Assembly: GCA_013398615.1 (NCBI GenBank)
Contig: VZSR01000479.1
Span: 1,605,935 to 1,669,934, forward strand
Direction of reading: 5' to 3'
DNA: 64,000 bases
Source: Brachypodius melanocephalos
Lineage: Eukaryota; Chordata; Aves; Passeriformes; Pycnonotidae
The translations under genes and the position numbers were made by a program. Positions 38,506 to 49,176 of this stretch are shown in pieces. How positions within the stretch are numbered: the first letter of the stretch is position 1; the number at the start of each line of letters is the position of its first letter. The notes beneath the pieces are model-generated. The model saw only the letters and a program-made list of their open reading frames with translations. It was not told the DNA's origin and did no database searches.

Positions 38506-40860
38506 TTAATACAAGTATCTTACTTGAAAGTAAACACTCATAAAACTCACCAAAAATATGTTTTAATTTAAAGGTTTGAGTAGGATTTGGTAAGAAGCCA
38601 TCTTGACACTGACTACCAGCCTCACTGATGTATTTAAATCCAGTTCCTGTTTACCTGCTCAGAGCACAAAATGTAGGAGACATAGGGAGATGGCAAGTGA
38701 CAGGTATGGAATACTGAAAGAAGTAGTTTGATTGAATTCAATTTGGAAATTGATTGAAATTCATTTGCATATGAAGTATGTTTTGCACTCCATGTAGCTG
38801 AGATTGTTTGCAGAGCTGAGTTTCCAGCAGCTGAGGCTGGGGGGGCCCTACGGGACAAGGCAGAGCTGGGGAGGGGCAGTAGCAGGAGGTGCCTGCCCTG
38901 GGGACCCACGGTGACACTTCAGCTCTCCCATCCTCCCCTGAATGCTCCTGCTCTGCCAGGGAGCTTCTCCTCCCACTTTTGTAGTGCTTGAAATGGTCTC
39001 AAAGCTGCAAAATGATCAGCTGAGAAAACCCAGAAGATTTCCAGTCAGATAAAACTCTTCTGTATTCACCAGATCTTTGATAGCTTAAACCAAGTGAAAA
39101 AAAAAATATCCTAAATGGGTAGGAACAAGAAAACACAACTGAGTTTTTCTGCCCTGCTTCTCTTACTGGCATTGGTCTCTCCATGGTGAGTGATAACCTC
39201 ACCCAAAGCAACAGAGACACACACAGAGCCAGGGGCATTCATCTGTGCTTTTGTTCTGGGCCATGTTCCCCCTGAATTCATCTTGGATTTACAGCAGCAC
39301 CATGAAAGGGTCACATTATGGTGTGACCTGAAAAAAGCTTTTTATTTCCAGTGTAAACCTAAGCTAATCAGCAGATGCCTCTTCTTAAAATTCTACTATT
39401 CCATTCATTCATTCTCAAATTGCTTATTAATTTAGCTGATGATTTCCTGTGGCTAATCTTACAGACCTAAATCTGCTCCTGTCTTCATCCTTCAAAGAAG
39501 AATTTAAACCTCTCTAATGTAATTCAGAAGTTCAGATTCACTTTCACATATCCCCGTATCTTTTCTGCTTCAAGTTCACGTCCTGCATTTAAATGAACAA
39601 TGATACAAAGAACTAATATTTCCTCGTATAATTTAAATTTTAAGACTGAAGACTTAGAAAAGAAAAAGGAAAAACACTGCTATTTAACTGTTTTCCTAGG
39701 CAATAGCAGCTCTCCATTTTGAGTAGAAGGTTCTTTGCATTAAATCTCTTGCCTTTTTACTGGGGGGAGTTGTATGTCTGCAACATTAAAAAAAAAAAAA
39801 TTACAAATGCCAAGCTGTTCATATTTGATAGAGAGCTATCGTGAGTCAAGATTGCTTAAATTCATCATTGTTTTTCTCTAAGCATGAGAAATCTTAAATG
39901 GTATAAAGAGCTGTTCTATACCACCAGACATGAATTTCTTTGAATTGAATTAAGCCCACTTCACCAATTTCAATATCAATGAATTGGAATATCTCCTACA
40001 GTAAAGAGAGTCAAAGAAGAGATAAACTCACATATCCTTGCAACAATTATGATAATAAATTCATCTTGGCAGATAGGATGACTTTTTCCAAAGAATAATT
40101 GTCCCTTCCTGGTTGCCAAGATACAGAATTTTCACTCAGAGCATGTCTTGAAAATTGGGAGCGTTTGAATTTTTACAGTAATTTTAAGGTGGTCAAAGGG
40201 TAATGGTGATTAGCTAAACAAAAATAATTTTGTTGAGCACTTAACAGGACCTGAACGATTCAGGAGATATCATGCAATCTCCTGTAAATTCCACTTATGG
40301 AATTAATAGGATAGTACAAGCATTTAAATCTCACTGATTCCACAATCCTTTCACCATATATTTCAATGTGATTGTCAAGATTTGCAACAAAGGCAGAAGA
40401 AAAAAAAAAAAAGATGTTTACCTCCAAAATATTGTGCATTTTTAATGGCAGGATACAAGTGATAATTACCAACAAACATCCCTCTTAAAGAAATCAACTA
40501 AATTAAATCCTCAATTTCAAAACCTTTGCAATAAATGAGAACTGTGAAGAAATACTTCAGCTAAGCCATTTCTCCATTAAAGCTCCCAGTCTGGATTTTA
40601 GTGAGCAGCCTTGATACAGTGATTTTACCACTGGGTTATAGCACCACTGGGAGACCATGCTGAGGCTGGAGAAATGGGGCATCAGGAAAAGGCTGGAATA
40701 TCCTGTTCCCTCCCAGCCATACACCAGAACTATCTCCCATGAACTCTCATTCACATTTCATTTCATCAAACAAACTACTTGCAGACTAAATAGTTGCTTT
40801 GACATCTGCACATCTGCAATGCAATGTGTGAACACTTAAAAAAAAAGTCATTTCTGACCA

Positions 40861-40887
40861 CCTAATCCACTTTGCCTAATCCACTTA
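40861..40887 (+). repeat. Short direct repeat
   Basis: CCTAATCCACTT is repeated with a 14-bp period (40861-40872 and 40875-40886). A local slip duplication. Confidence 0.85.
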
Positions 40888-43799
40888 GAGCTCTGGTAGG
40901 GCAAAAATTTGATCAATTTGCTGTGACTTGAAGAGGTACACGATGCTGTGTGCTGCACATGACAAACTGATGATACTAGATGGCACTGAGAGTGAAATAA
41001 CGCTGAGAATCAGCCAAAATTCTTCAACTGAGTATTTTTGCATGAAATCTGCATTACTGGAATGAATTTTTTTTTCAGGAATATAGAGCTGATGCAGCAG
41101 GAAAAAAGAATCCATTTTATTACATTATATTAAATCACTATTTTTAAATAGAGAATAATGTTTATAGATATCAATAGCAATATATACTGTATTGCTTGTT
41201 TTGATATTACTAAATCTCTGCAACCACATTACAGAATACCAAGTGAAAGGAACTTAACTAGTTGTTCTATTACATATGACTTTTATGTTATAAAATCTTC
41301 ATAAAACCTGCACCAAGTGTTTGGTACATTTCTGAGTGACTAGCAGAGCATTTCTAACCTGTCCGTACAGTTAAACATATTTTAGTCCCTAACTCATACA
41401 TAAATAGCTTGATCTGACATTCACATTTTGCTTCTTGGTTGTCCTGCCTTGGTTTTAGTTAAAACCCCCCAGAGCTGGCAGGGACAAAAGTCACAGCAGC
41501 ACAAGGGAACTTTGTAAATCACGACCAGATAAACACCAGGCTGCTGATTGTTTCCTGTTCTGGGATGTTCTGCAATTAGAGGATGCTGAAGCAGCAGGCT
41601 GTTTTGAAATGTTTTTATAGGATACAATTAACATATTAAAAACATAATTTTAAACCTATGGCTATTGATAGTTCTCAAAACTCATTCTGGTCTCATTTCT
41701 TTCCTGCTCTCTTTTCCATATTTTTTCCACACACAGCTGCCATGTCCTTGAATACGATTTTCTTATTAATACAACAGTGGAGGAAATTGTAAGGATAATG
41801 GTCAAGTATGGGCTGAATTGCCTTTAAGGCTGTATTTTAGTACATTCAGGAAAAAAAAAAAGGAGTGGTTAGTAACAGCTGTAAGCAGACACTCCTGTTT
41901 CAAACAGAACTGTGTGTAAAGCACTGGGTTTCACACACATGCTCACAAAATGAAAGTCTGCTGAGTTTGCTATATGAAGGACCCATTAGCTATAGCCTTA
42001 CAAAAAGAATAATTTTGGGCACAGAGTGATTAAAAGTTCTGAATAACCACCCCCACATTTTCCTATTACTACAGTTTGGTTTTAATCATGGCACACCCCA
42101 ACTTTAAAACAGATTTTCCAGTTTATTCAGGTTCACATTATTTGGTGCCCCTCCACAAGAACAGGGGCTGTCATTCCCTGCACATAGAGCTGTGTGTGAT
42201 GTAGTTCATTTGGCATATAGTCAAGCTCATGAATGGATGAAGCACATCCAATTAATGCTGAAGTTTCTTTGAGCTTCACACTGTCAGGAGAGCAGGAGAG
42301 TCTCATGCCAATTACTGCAGTGGATGGGACTGAAGGACTTCCCTCCTTGTACTATTTCAGTGAAGACAGAAGCTTTATACTTTCACAGGAATTAGTCTCA
42401 CAGTGCTTAAAGACCAGGAGTACTCTTCCTAATCAGCAATTCAGCCCCTTGCTGCTGCAGACATACACCTTATCAACACTTATATAAACATGTTTTGCTC
42501 CATTTTAAGTGTTATCTGCTATGCCAGTCAGAGGAGCTGCTACACGTTTTAATACCATCTATAGTTACAACTGCTGATTTCCAATAGAAATTTTCAAGGG
42601 GGGTTTGTAATATTGCTGTGAGAATGATATCCTTTAACATGAACAGCTCATCACACCTTCCAGTGTTTATTCAGCTCCCACAGCAATGCAGCCTTACTGG
42701 GCTGGGGTCCCTGTCTGAGGTTTACAGGCATTTTGTGCATCTGCCTCCCTGTCCAAAGCTCTCATCTTTTGCTCTTTGACTGCTGGAAGTTCTTTCCCTG
42801 ACTTGGTATGTATTTGAACCACAAAGTTCCAGTTTCATGAGGTTAGAGGCCATGTGTTAAGCAGCACTGGAAGGTGGGGAAAGAATTCCCTATGTGGCAC
42901 TGGTCAGATTGTAGGTGAAAAGGAGGATCTGCATGAAAATAACATGGCTGGCCAAAACCCCCAGTTCTCCAATGCCAATGATCTTTTCTAAAGCAATATC
43001 AGGAAGTGCTCAGCATTTGAGAGGGCAAAAATGGCCAGAAGTAGTAAACAGAAAAATAGAGAAGCAGAGAAAGACAGAGGAGTTGGAAAACGACAGATGA
43101 AGGAAACAAAACCCAGCAAAAGCAGCCGTGATTGCCTGACACTCAACTCCAGGCAATCATCAGTGTGTCCCATGTCCCACAGTGTGTAGATCATGGAATG
43201 GTAAAAGCTTGCCCAGTGTTATGTTATGCAGATGTGGTACTTCAACAACGAGAACTTAATTTTTAGATAATATTGGGTTTGTGTGCTTTTTAAATTGGGA
43301 AGATTTCCAGAACAACTTTTTTGTATTATTTCTAATACATACTTTAACACTTCTGTTCCACAGCAACAAACATTAGCTGCATGTCATGAATATGGGGTTT
43401 TCATTTGGTTGGTTGGGTTTTTTTAAATGTCAGCAAGGGTTTGTCTGAACTTAAGACTGAATCAAACATCATTCATGTTCTCAAGTGTGAAATAACAGCA
43501 ATATTTGAAACACCTGTAGGTTTTTTGACTGACACCACTGTGCTAATACCGCTGTCTTTATCACGCACCCTACAGACTCCCAAATCTTAAATACGAGTCC
43601 GCAGCATCCATCACTGATGACTCAACTGCTCTTTGCCCAGCAACGTGCCACATTAACCAAGCCTTTCACTGAGTAGATCCTTGACCTTTTCTGTCACTAC
43701 AACAACTGAAAAACCTAAATATTTTAAATCCCTTTTGCTGTTTTTCTTCTGCATGAGCAGCAATACCTAAATGTGGGCTTTATGCATTGCTTTTACAAA

Positions 43800-44060
43800 G
43801 CCTTTCATCATGCACGATATCTTGTTACCTTAGATGTTGAATCTTCAGTGGGGGCTAATCTGTGGATGAGCTTTTTACAAGCCCCCTGCCGTGGGAGTCA
43901 AATCAAAGTAGCCCTTATGAATATTCATGAGCAAAACAATGGTTACTTACTGTGCTGGGCGGCCCTGGAAGCCAGTCCAAATGGTTTTGATTTTGTGATT
44001 GAGATTCTTAATGGTCGTAATTATCCGTTGCAGCCATGCAGTACTGAACAAGATGGGTAA
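43800..44060. promoter_or_regulatory. Candidate conserved element with POU- and SOX-like sites
   Basis: High-complexity sequence with a perfect 12-bp palindrome ATGAATATTCAT at 43917-43928, similar to dimeric POU sites of the MORE type, and the SOX-type core ACAATGG at 43936-43942, seven bases away. CpGs are retained (CACGATA, GCCGTGG, GGGCGGC, GGTCGTA, ATCCGTT). An open frame of 95 codons covers the block (43773-44060) but shows no domain or splice support. I favour a conserved regulatory element over coding sequence. Alignment is needed. Confidence 0.4.
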
Positions 44061-47000
44061 TGGAGATACTTAACCCCCCTTCAAAAAACAACAAAAACCA
44101 GCAATCCTGAAGATTCTAATGCTCATGTTGTAGTTCCTACAGGGCAATTAGCCCCTACTAATGATGTTTATATTTATATGCAAATGTATAAAAAAGAATC
44201 TTAACAGATACTTCATATTTATGCTCCTGGGATCTGACTATCCCATCTGTCTGCAGAAAATATTTCCCATTAGCTGTGTGTGTTGCTGATTTGGCAATAA
44301 AAACTATTTAATATCTAGTAATTTATTTCTGATTTTATGTTTTTCCATTTCCTTCAGCTCTATCATGAGGAACCTCTGCTTCAAAACCTGAGAGGTACAT
44401 AGTGCATCAGCAAAGATTTTTGCTACACTTTCAACAAGAAATGATTCTTACATTTTGGTTTGAGTTTTAAAAACTGTTTTTTTTCTCTGTTTACCACTAG
44501 CCTTGAAGTCAAAACTAATACGAGTTTGGTAGCCTAAATAAATCTTTTTAAGCCAGACCTTGTAAAAACTCATGCTCTAGAGCTATCTATTACATGAACC
44601 AAGAGTAACAAGCAAGCCAGCAATGTCCATGTCTAAAAACATCTTTTTAAATGAGGTAACAGTTATTCTTCTTCTCTTCATTGAGAGCTGGTCTTCTGAG
44701 ATCAACTTTCTGAATATGATGTAATGCAAAAACAATATATCATTACAAGTATTTTATTTAGCTTTGCACTAAGCTGTCATTTAAGGCTCCTAGAAATCAG
44801 TGAAAGACATCCTTAAAAAGTAAGGATCTGGTTGTTTTACATTATAATGATAGAACATATTAAAATGCTTAGAGTTGCATATGCAGAAGTTACTGAGATA
44901 AATCTGCCAGGAATTAAATATGTAAATTAGGAGCCTGAGCCCGAAATAAAAATTTGGCTGATCAATGCTTTGAAGGCTTTAGATGAAAGTTATTGTGGCC
45001 AATAATCATGGGAGCATAATCTACACATCATTTCAGGTCAACTATTTTTTTTTCTGGCAATATCCACAAGCAAAGTAATTGACCCACTAATTTCAAGGAG
45101 TTCTCCACTGTGTTCAGAGGCCTCCTGCGTCTCACAGGTTCCATAATCTGTTTGTGCTATTAAATCAACAGAGTCTATATGCTGCATCTTTAATGATATC
45201 CATTGTGTGAGCAAACTGAGGCAGGCAAAGCTAAATCTGAGCCTTGCTCCTCTTCCTGCCTATCCTCCACCACCACAGCATAACCCACATACTTCCTGTT
45301 GAGCTGATTTTCCTTTGATTCATTCATATTTTAGGAAAACACTAGAGACCAGCTGCCAGAATTCCTAAATAATAATAGCAGCAGTACTATGGAATAAGAC
45401 AGATGGGTGTCTCAGCTATGGTTTACCTACACTGCAATAGAATCGTCATGGTTTTTTTTTGTCATGAATTCATTCTTTATATACATGTCTGCTAATTACT
45501 AGAAGATGATTTGTTTCTATTTATTATCCTGACTTCAGGAGCTTAGGAAAAGCACTCGCCTTGCAGATCTCTCATCCAATATCTGAACAATCAGAATGCA
45601 TGACTAACTCTCATTAAGCTCAATGGCTTTAGCTGGAACTCCCCCACCTGTTCCCAAGTTTGAGATATTTATTAACTCTTCCAGCACAAGAGTACTTGTT
45701 CACCTTTTCTCTATTTTAAATGCTAAGTTGTGACATGTCAGACTGTTCAAATGCCATCGTCTGCCTCTTTCTCCCCTGCTCCCTCCCCATTGTGCTCCTC
45801 ACACAGTAGAAGACAAAAAAAAAAAGAAAAGAAAAAAAAAGAAAAAATATTCAAGCAGAAAGATCTTGCATATGAATGCATCCCCTTTCAGAGAAGCCAT
45901 GGTCTAATTTTCCCAATCAGACTTCTTAAAGATTTCATCTTCACCCTGAATATAGCTGTGACAAGTCAGTCAGGGTCCAGCAATTCCAATTAGGGAGGTT
46001 TTCTCACGAAGGTAAAGCATCTTGCATTTCCTGACAATACTGTATTACAGCAAAATTATTGTGAAACGCATTGTCGTTAAAAAGGGCAGTAGTAGCTACA
46101 ATCACCTTATTCAGTGACTTAAAATTGTGACATAATGTAATGGATAGCACAAAATATCTGCCAAGCACAATCTTTTTCTCCTATCAGTGTTCTACAAAGC
46201 AGAACAATCACTTTCATGTAGTTTTACTCTTAAAAAAAAAGAAAGTGGTAAATGGTGACGCAACTTCAGTAACAATTAGAATAATAATTTCCAATACTGT
46301 TTGCAATTCTATTTCTGGTTTTACCTTTTTTAAAGATACAAGATCAAATCTCATTTAATAGTGATAAACCATTAATTGATAAAATGCTGACCATACACAT
46401 GGTGAGAGATCTCCAAAACTGGAGAGGAAAATTCAAATAAGATTACATTTCATAATTGGAGAGGAAGGATTAAGGAAACAGAATAAGCAGAGACTGTCTA
46501 CACAATCATGTTCAGCATTCAGTTCCTTTACAGTACCCTCTGTAGGCAAAGTGTAACTTTGACAGAATGACTAAAAGCACAGCAGCTTTAAATTACAGAA
46601 CACAGATTACACTGTGACCAGTCACATGAGCGTCAGATTGTTAATCTGGGGAGATGGGCAGAAAATGAATCACTTCTAAGCCTGTGAAACTTTACTTAAA
46701 GAGTAAGAAATTCACACCACTTGACCTTAGCTGTAGAGTCCAGGTCTACATCATTGTCTTGAATGAGAAGTGATATTCCTTTAGAAAATATTCTCAATGT
46801 CACACACTACGTAAATCTTAGCCCAGTTATAGAATGTTATGGTGTTCTAATCTGGTCAGAGAAAATGTGCTGAATTCACTGGTATATTAGTGCTTTGCTG
46901 ATATTTAATTTAGAGGTAAAATGAAATTTTCAATTACATTGGGATATGCATATCTGTGTAACCAGATATGTATATTATAAAATGTTTTCTCTATTGCTAA

Positions 47001-47741
47001 ATAGGCAAAAACCATTATTCTCTTAGGCTTTTAATTCCTGCATTTTTTTCTTACAAGTTTTCTTTTTTGTTTAAGTAAGCCAAATAGAGTAAAAATAAGG
47101 AGGCAAAAATTTATTACTAACATTCACAAATTGAAACTAAAAGTCCCCAAAAGTTTCTCTGTTCTGTTGTTATATGTGCTACAAGTGTCACATTTTAACA
47201 ATTCTTCAAAGCTTGCCAACCTTATATCCTCTATTTTCAGTGGTACTGTATATAATTTGTTCACACATTTTCAAAAGAGAAATACATACCATAGCACATT
47301 TTTTCTCTTATTAACGCACTACCATTCACTGCTTTCTTTAAGCAACATGCTGGGAGCTAAAGGTGATCTTCTGAAGCCTGTGGATAAGATGTGCTTATTG
47401 CAGTGGAGTAATTGGAAGAGTATAAACAGATATGAGGGGAGGAAATGAAATATTTTCATTAACACAGGAGAAATGTACTGTTGAATTTGAGATAAGCCTT
47501 TACCTGATGATTATCTAAATTTGCTGTATCTGGATTAGGGATTTTGTTTCCTTATCTTTTCAGTCTATACAACATATCCTTTACCACAGTGTATTACATC
47601 ACACCTGACCCAAAGTAAAGAGTATTCTTTGAGGTGATTTTCCTGTGTATGATGACTATGTAATAATTGTTAAATAGGAATAATTGTGTGCCTATTTGTG
47701 TAGTTTTGGTTTGCCAATCTGAATTTCCCAGCCAACACACC
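44061..47741. other. Non-coding DNA, no gene seen
   Basis: AT-rich sequence holding a short A/C tract at 44072-44100 and an interrupted A-run at about 45817-45847. A stretch at about 44930-45230 has retained CpGs and a GGCCAATAATCATGGG word that could be conserved. Open frames are 105 codons or fewer with no domains. Confidence 0.5.
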
Positions 47742-48327
47742 TATTAATGCAGTGGGTCTAATGCTGGCCAAAACGCCAGTGCACCCACTAGAATTATTTA
47801 CTCATTTTCTGCTGTGAGATAAGGATTAGGAGGGGAGCAAAGCAGCCTCAAAACTTTAAAGGGTGTAAAGAAAACTTTATTAACAGAATTTAAAAAAATA
47901 AGAGGCAGAAATCAGAATAAACCTTCAGAACATTTCTCCTTCCCCACCTCCTCTTTTCTTTCCCACTGACAATGTAAAGAGACAAAACCTGAGATTTTAG
48001 GCAGGTTACCCCTTCTAAAATAGCCTTTCTTCAGCTCCCTTAGGGAGAGGAGTCTCTCTTGCCATGCCATGGAGATTCTCCACAAGAAACTCTTCTCTCA
48101 TGGCTTCAATGTCACAGTGAATCAGCTGCCCAGGAAATGGAAACCTGTTCACCACGTGAACGTCCCTCCCCTCAACTTACAGCTTTCCCCACAACTGTTT
48201 TTGAGGGCTCAATCTTTGGCTAACAGGGTACACTTTTAAGGATGAGCTGTCCAGAAGCAAAGGTTCTCTTCATCTGTCTCTAAGATCATCTTCATATCTG
48301 ATATGATACTCATATTACTCATATTAA
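47742..48327 (-). mobile_element. Solo LTR of an endogenous retrovirus with target-site duplication
   Basis: A 574-bp unit at 47748-48321 starts with TG and ends with CA and is flanked on both sides by the same hexamer TATTAA (47742-47747 and 48322-48327), as expected for LTR integration. On the minus strand it carries an AATAAA polyadenylation signal (plus coordinates 47876-47881) in the 3' third, with about 130 bp beyond it, which fits an LTR R/U5 layout. The body text resembles an LTR I recall from songbird genomes; the family name is not certain. A 6-bp duplication favours a class II (ERVK-like) integrase, while ERVL elements usually leave 5 bp. No internal retroviral genes lie on either side, so it is a solo LTR left by recombination between two LTRs. 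Confidence 0.78.
47752..47788. repeat. Hairpin at the LTR end
   Basis: GTGGGT at 47752-47757 pairs with ACCCAC at 47783-47788, and the inner GCTGGC pairs with GCCAGT allowing one G-T pair. The loop is A-rich. It lies in the last 70 bp of the minus-oriented LTR, that is, in the U5-equivalent end. Confidence 0.7.
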
Positions 48328-48689
48328 AAAAAGCCAATTAAAAATTAAGACATGCAAATGAACTTTTTCATCAAGATTTTTTTTTGTAGCTCACTTTTTT
48401 CATAAAGGTTTGAAAAAGTAATTAAAGCCACTATATTCTAAGTGGAACTCTGACACCCAGATGCCAGGTGGTATCTGCCTTTGAAAAACTTGATTTTTTT
48501 TTTAAGTTTAGTTATTGATTCTGTTCTATTTTTTCTCCCCTTGCAACTGCACTCCATAATTATATTTTAGAACACAAAGCACTTACCTGGTTAAACTGAA
48601 CTGTAAATGCTGGAGACAGAGCAGTTATTTACTGCTCTCAACTCTACTAAGGGACATTGACAAAAAGCCCTTTATAACACACCTTACAG
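48328..48689. other. Spacer between LTR and CR1
   Basis: About 360 bp of AT-rich sequence with a T9 run near 48495. On the minus strand a CAG acceptor and a consensus GTAAGT donor enclose 23 nt (48587-48609). No gene is called. Confidence 0.45.
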
Positions 48690-49176
48690 CTGCAGTCAAG
48701 ACCCCTCCTGGAGTATTGCATCCATCTCTGGAGTCCCCACCATGAAAAAAACATGGACCTTTGGAAATGGGTGCAGAGAAGGCCATGAGGATGATCAGAG
48801 GGATGGAGCGCCTCTCCTATGGAGACAAAATTGGGGTGGTTGAGCCAGGAGAGGAGAAGGCTCCAGGGAGACCTTACTGCAGCTTTCTGTATTCAGTCAG
48901 GGACTGACATTTTAGCACAGCCTGACACAACAGGAAAAGGGGTGATGGTTTTGAATACATAGAGGGTTGATCTAGATTAAATATAAGCAAGAAGGGTGGT
49001 AAAAAACTGGCCCAGGCTGTGGATGCCCCATCTCTGAAAATCCTCAGAGTCAGGTTGGATGGTGCTCTGAGCAATGTGAGCCAGCTGAAGATTTCTCTGC
49101 TCATGGCAGGGAGGTTGGATGAGATGACTTTTAAAAGGTCTCTTCCTACCCAAACTATTCTTTACTTCTATGAATG
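48690..49176 (+). mobile_element. 5'-truncated CR1 LINE
   Basis: Plus-oriented CR1 3' portion. Recognisable words in order: CCTGGAGTATTGCATCC (end of the reverse-transcriptase reading frame), GGAGAGGAGAAGGCTCCAGG, AGGAAAAGGGGTGATGG, GCTGTGGATGCCCCATCTCT, AGGTTGGATGGTGCTCTGAG, CATGGCAGGGAGGTTGGATG, and a degenerate ACCCAAACTATTCT tail. These follow the known order of avian CR1 copies. Indels are present (for example around 48880-49010) and no long open frame remains, so it is a dead copy. Only the C-terminal end of ORF2 plus the 3' UTR is present; full-length CR1 is about 4.5 kb. Confidence 0.92.

Larger units (their letters stand above)
28771..43770. other. Non-coding DNA, no gene seen
   Basis: Fifteen kilobases without a supported gene. 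Named contents are a 21-nt tandem pair at 29017-29058, two kB-like motifs at 31023-31044, an A-run with an AACAACCC tail at 31466-31496, T/G tracts at 33632-33667, 38292-38334, 38476-38505 and 43393-43427, short direct repeats at 37455-37500 and 40861-40887, and a GC-richer patch at 38800-38960 with few CpGs. The longest open frame is 111 codons (34407-34742), with no domain signal. Several GTAAGT-type donors on the minus strand (for example near 33470 and 38535) follow short open stretches, but their acceptors are weak. Confidence 0.5.

Noticed and set aside
38800..38960. GC-rich patch as a possible CpG island promoter
   Set aside because: GC is elevated, but CpG dinucleotides are few and there is no adjacent first exon.
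43773..44060. Open frame of 95 codons as a coding exon
   Set aside because: No clean acceptor/donor pair and no recognisable protein. The POU- and SOX-like motifs and CpG retention fit a regulatory element better.
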